64,000 bases of DNA, taken from contig JALHQN010000021.1 of NCBI GenBank assembly GCA_022841915.1, positions 1 through 64,000 of the forward strand, written 5' to 3'. Numbering within the stretch: position 1 is the first letter of the stretch; the number at the start of each line of letters is the position of its first letter. The position numbers were made by a program, and so were the translations under genes. Shown here piece by piece: positions 62,458 through 64,000 of the stretch. This DNA is from Burkholderiales bacterium (GTDB lineage: Bacteria; Pseudomonadota; Gammaproteobacteria; Burkholderiales; WYBJ01). The notes beneath the pieces were generated by a model. That model had not been told where the DNA came from, ran no database searches, and saw only the letters and a program-made list of their open reading frames with translations.

Positions 62458-63440
62458 AGATCGCCGTTCTGGACGACTACCTGCGCCTCGCCCTCGCCAG
62501 CGCCGACTGGTCGGGACTCACGCAAAGCTGCCAGATCACGGTGTTCGATCGTGCGCTGGCCCATGACCAGGACGCGGCCGAGCAACTCGCCCCGTTCGAC
62601 ATCATCTGCCTGCTGCGCGAGCGGATGCCGATCACCGACACCCTGCTCGCGCGCTTGCCGAAGCTGAAGATGATCGCGGTCACCGGGCCGTATTGCCGGC
62701 CGCTCGATGTGGCGGCAGCCACCCGGCGCGGCATCGTGGTCTCGCACACGGAACTGCGCGGCACCTATCGCAAGGCGACGTGCGAGCTCACCTGGGGCCT
62801 GATTCTCTCCGTCGCCCGCAACATTCCGAACGAGGTCGAGAGCATGCGCCGGGGCGGTTGGCAGACGAGCGCCGGCATCACGCTCGCCGGTCGCACGCTC
62901 GGGCTGCTCGGCCTGGGTCGCCAAGGCCGGCACATGGTGCCGATTGCCCAGGCCTTCGGCATGGAGGTCATCGCCTGGAGCCAGAATCTGACGCCCGATG
63001 ACGCCGCCCAAGCAGGGGTGCGCTACGTCTCCAAGGACGAACTGTTTTCGCGCAGCGATGTGTTGAGCGTGCACCTTGTGCTCGGCGAGCGCTCGCGCGG
63101 CCTGGTGGGCGCAGCTGAACTGGCGAGCATGAAGCCGACGGCCATCCTGATCAACGTGGCACGCGGCGCGATCGTCGACGAGGCGGCGCTCATCGAGGCG
63201 CTGAGCACGAACCGCATCGCCGGCGCCGGACTCGATGTCTATGCCCAGGAGCCGCTGCCCCCCGAGCATCCGCTGCGCTCGCTGCGCAACGTCGTCGTCA
63301 CGCCGCATCAGGGGCATAACGTGCAGGAGTTCTATCAAGTCGCGTATGCCGATACGGTGGAAAACATCACCGCGTTTGTGGCCGGTCAGCCGATTCGCAT
63401 TCTGCCCCCCGAGCGCAATGCGAGCCGGTTTGCGCCTTGA
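62454..63440 (+). CDS. D-2-hydroxyacid dehydrogenase
   Basis: 328 aa from the GTG at 62454 (GTGA overlap with the previous stop). NAD motif LGLLGLGRQG (~residues 149-158) and catalytic residues R in LINVARGAIVDE, E in DVYAQEPLP, H in TPHQGH are present. It interconverts a 2-oxo acid and a D-2-hydroxy acid. The next active gene, a transaldolase, starts 363 bp later. Confidence 0.9.
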   Translation: MKIAVLDDYLRLALASADWSGLTQSCQITVFDRALAHDQDAAEQLAPFDIICLLRERMPITDTLLARLPKLKMIAVTGPYCRPLDVAAATRRGIVVSHTELRGTYRKATCELTWGLILSVARNIPNEVESMRRGGWQTSAGITLAGRTLGLLGLGRQGRHMVPIAQAFGMEVIAWSQNLTPDDAAQAGVRYVSKDELFSRSDVLSVHLVLGERSRGLVGAAELASMKPTAILINVARGAIVDEAALIEALSTNRIAGAGLDVYAQEPLPPEHPLRSLRNVVVTPHQGHNVQEFYQVAYADTVENITAFVAGQPIRILPPERNASRFAP

Positions 63441-63802
63441 TTCCAGTGGCCGGGTCATGGATGCCACTCAGAAACCGATGCCATGGGCTTTGTGACTCGC
63501 TCGGGTGTGCCGCCACACGCAACGTTTCGATGCGCCGCTTCTGCATGCGCATGCGGGCACGATCGTCGCAAGCCACCGGCTGCGGCCCCACTCCGTTGAT
63601 CCCGGCCCATCCGTCAAGACTCGCCACCTGCAGCGGAACGCAAACCGGGTTTGACCCGCTTCGCCAAACCCTAGAAACTTCACCCATTGCGCACTGACCG
63701 CAACCAGATCCAGGCGACACTTGCCGCCTAGCTGGGCGGGATAGGGCGCGCCGACCGAACACAGCACGACCCCGCCGTACCGACTCACCTGAAGGACCAA
63801 CG
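63441..63802. other. Intergenic region upstream of transaldolase gene
   Basis: 362 bp with no supported gene. Short open frames on both strands are Arg/Ser-rich and featureless. The right part should carry the transaldolase promoter, but no clear boxes were seen. No repeat or RNA gene recognised. Confidence 0.4.
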
Positions 63803-64000
63803 ATGCCCAACCAACTCCAGGGCCTGAAACAGCATTCCGTGATCGTCGCCGACACAGGCGACATCGATGCCATCGCCCGCTTCCGACCACAGGACGCCAC
63901 CACCAATCCCAGCCTGATCTTCAAGGCGGCGCAAGAGGCACGCTACCGGCCGATCATCGACGAGGCGATCGCGGCCACCGCCGGACTGCCCGCGGCTGCC
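63803..64000 (+). CDS. tal: Transaldolase (3' end outside window)
   Basis: 66 codons visible from an ATG at 63803 with GAAGGA ten bases upstream. MPNQLQGLKQHSVIVADTG, then FRPQDATTNPSLIFKAAQE, is the N terminus of class I transaldolase (TalB type), including the first barrel strand and catalytic-Asp region (DTGD). It transfers dihydroxyacetone units in the non-oxidative pentose phosphate pathway. The Schiff-base Lys lies beyond the window. Confidence 0.93.
   Translation, partial: MPNQLQGLKQHSVIVADTGDIDAIARFRPQDATTNPSLIFKAAQEARYRPIIDEAIAATAGLPAAA

Noticed and set aside
63367-63924. 185-aa minus-strand frame across the transaldolase start
   Set aside because: It overlaps two convincing plus-strand genes and has no recognisable features.

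Overview
The window is GC-rich, densely coded DNA that looks like a Burkholderiales-type betaproteobacterium (Bordetella/Alcaligenaceae-like). The main reason is the number of periplasmic Bug (TctC-type) substrate-binding proteins: eight in 64 kb, none with TctA/TctB membrane partners here. DUF2868-DUF3482, HflX, DUF2254 and a ZnuABC/COG0523 zinc cluster fit the same placement. No rRNA, complete tRNA, CRISPR array, transposase or integrase was found. The taxonomic placement is inference from gene content.

Layout. 1-7.5 kb: a truncated XRE regulator divergent from a fused hydrolase/methyltransferase whose two active sites both look degraded; an M20 peptidase-Bug pair; an MFS exporter; a luciferase-like flavin oxidoreductase. 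7.7-17.1 kb: ten co-directional genes, mostly joined by 4-bp stop/start overlaps: ArsS-type radical SAM protein, TVP38-flavin disulfide reductase fusion, DUF547 protein, two radical-SAM-associated transferases (TIGR04283 and TIGR04282/DUF2064), a PhnD/PhnE/PhnC-like ABC transporter, a DUF302 lipoprotein and a divergent metallophosphoesterase. This is the best candidate for an incompletely described system: uptake of a phosphonate- or arsenate-like oxyanion linked to radical-SAM and glycosyl-type chemistry. 17.2-22.3 kb: a hypothetical protein, a soluble PAS histidine kinase, a 43-aa basic protein, DUF2254 and a divergent SDR.

22.5-40.2 kb: an unknown cupin-like protein, Bug and sulfatase; DUF2868/DUF3482; a solute-binding protein without an evident signal peptide; Bug with a strong terminator; hflX; a START-domain protein; three more Bugs; MmgE/PrpD; a MATE-like transporter. 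40.3-45.8 kb: a catabolic operon of Bug, a three-subunit flavin/iron-sulfur dehydrogenase of the HcnABC/opine-oxidase type, and a gamma-glutamyltransferase-like acylase.

45.8-47.5 kb: a break in composition. A decayed 3' half of tRNA-Arg(ACG) with a terminator is followed by two genes of visibly lower GC (a ClpP-fold periplasmic protein and a Cys-rich small protein), so it looks like the edge of an integrated element. 47.5-50.7 kb: Bug, a six-Asp-box propeller protein and a TauD dioxygenase. 50.9-56.6 kb: a zinc operon on the minus strand (small membrane ORF, znuC, znuB, znuA, two COG0523 GTPases, DUF1826). 56.8-63.4 kb: an acyl-CoA module (DUF35, thiolase-like, two CaiB/BaiF CoA-transferases) divergent from an iron-type alcohol dehydrogenase and a D-2-hydroxyacid dehydrogenase. 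The right edge holds the start of a transaldolase gene.

Most neighbourhoods pair one Bug protein with one or more catabolic enzymes, the pattern of a soil or host-associated scavenger of carboxylated compounds. Family assignments come from reading the translations without database searches. Functions of the pathway-level modules are inference.
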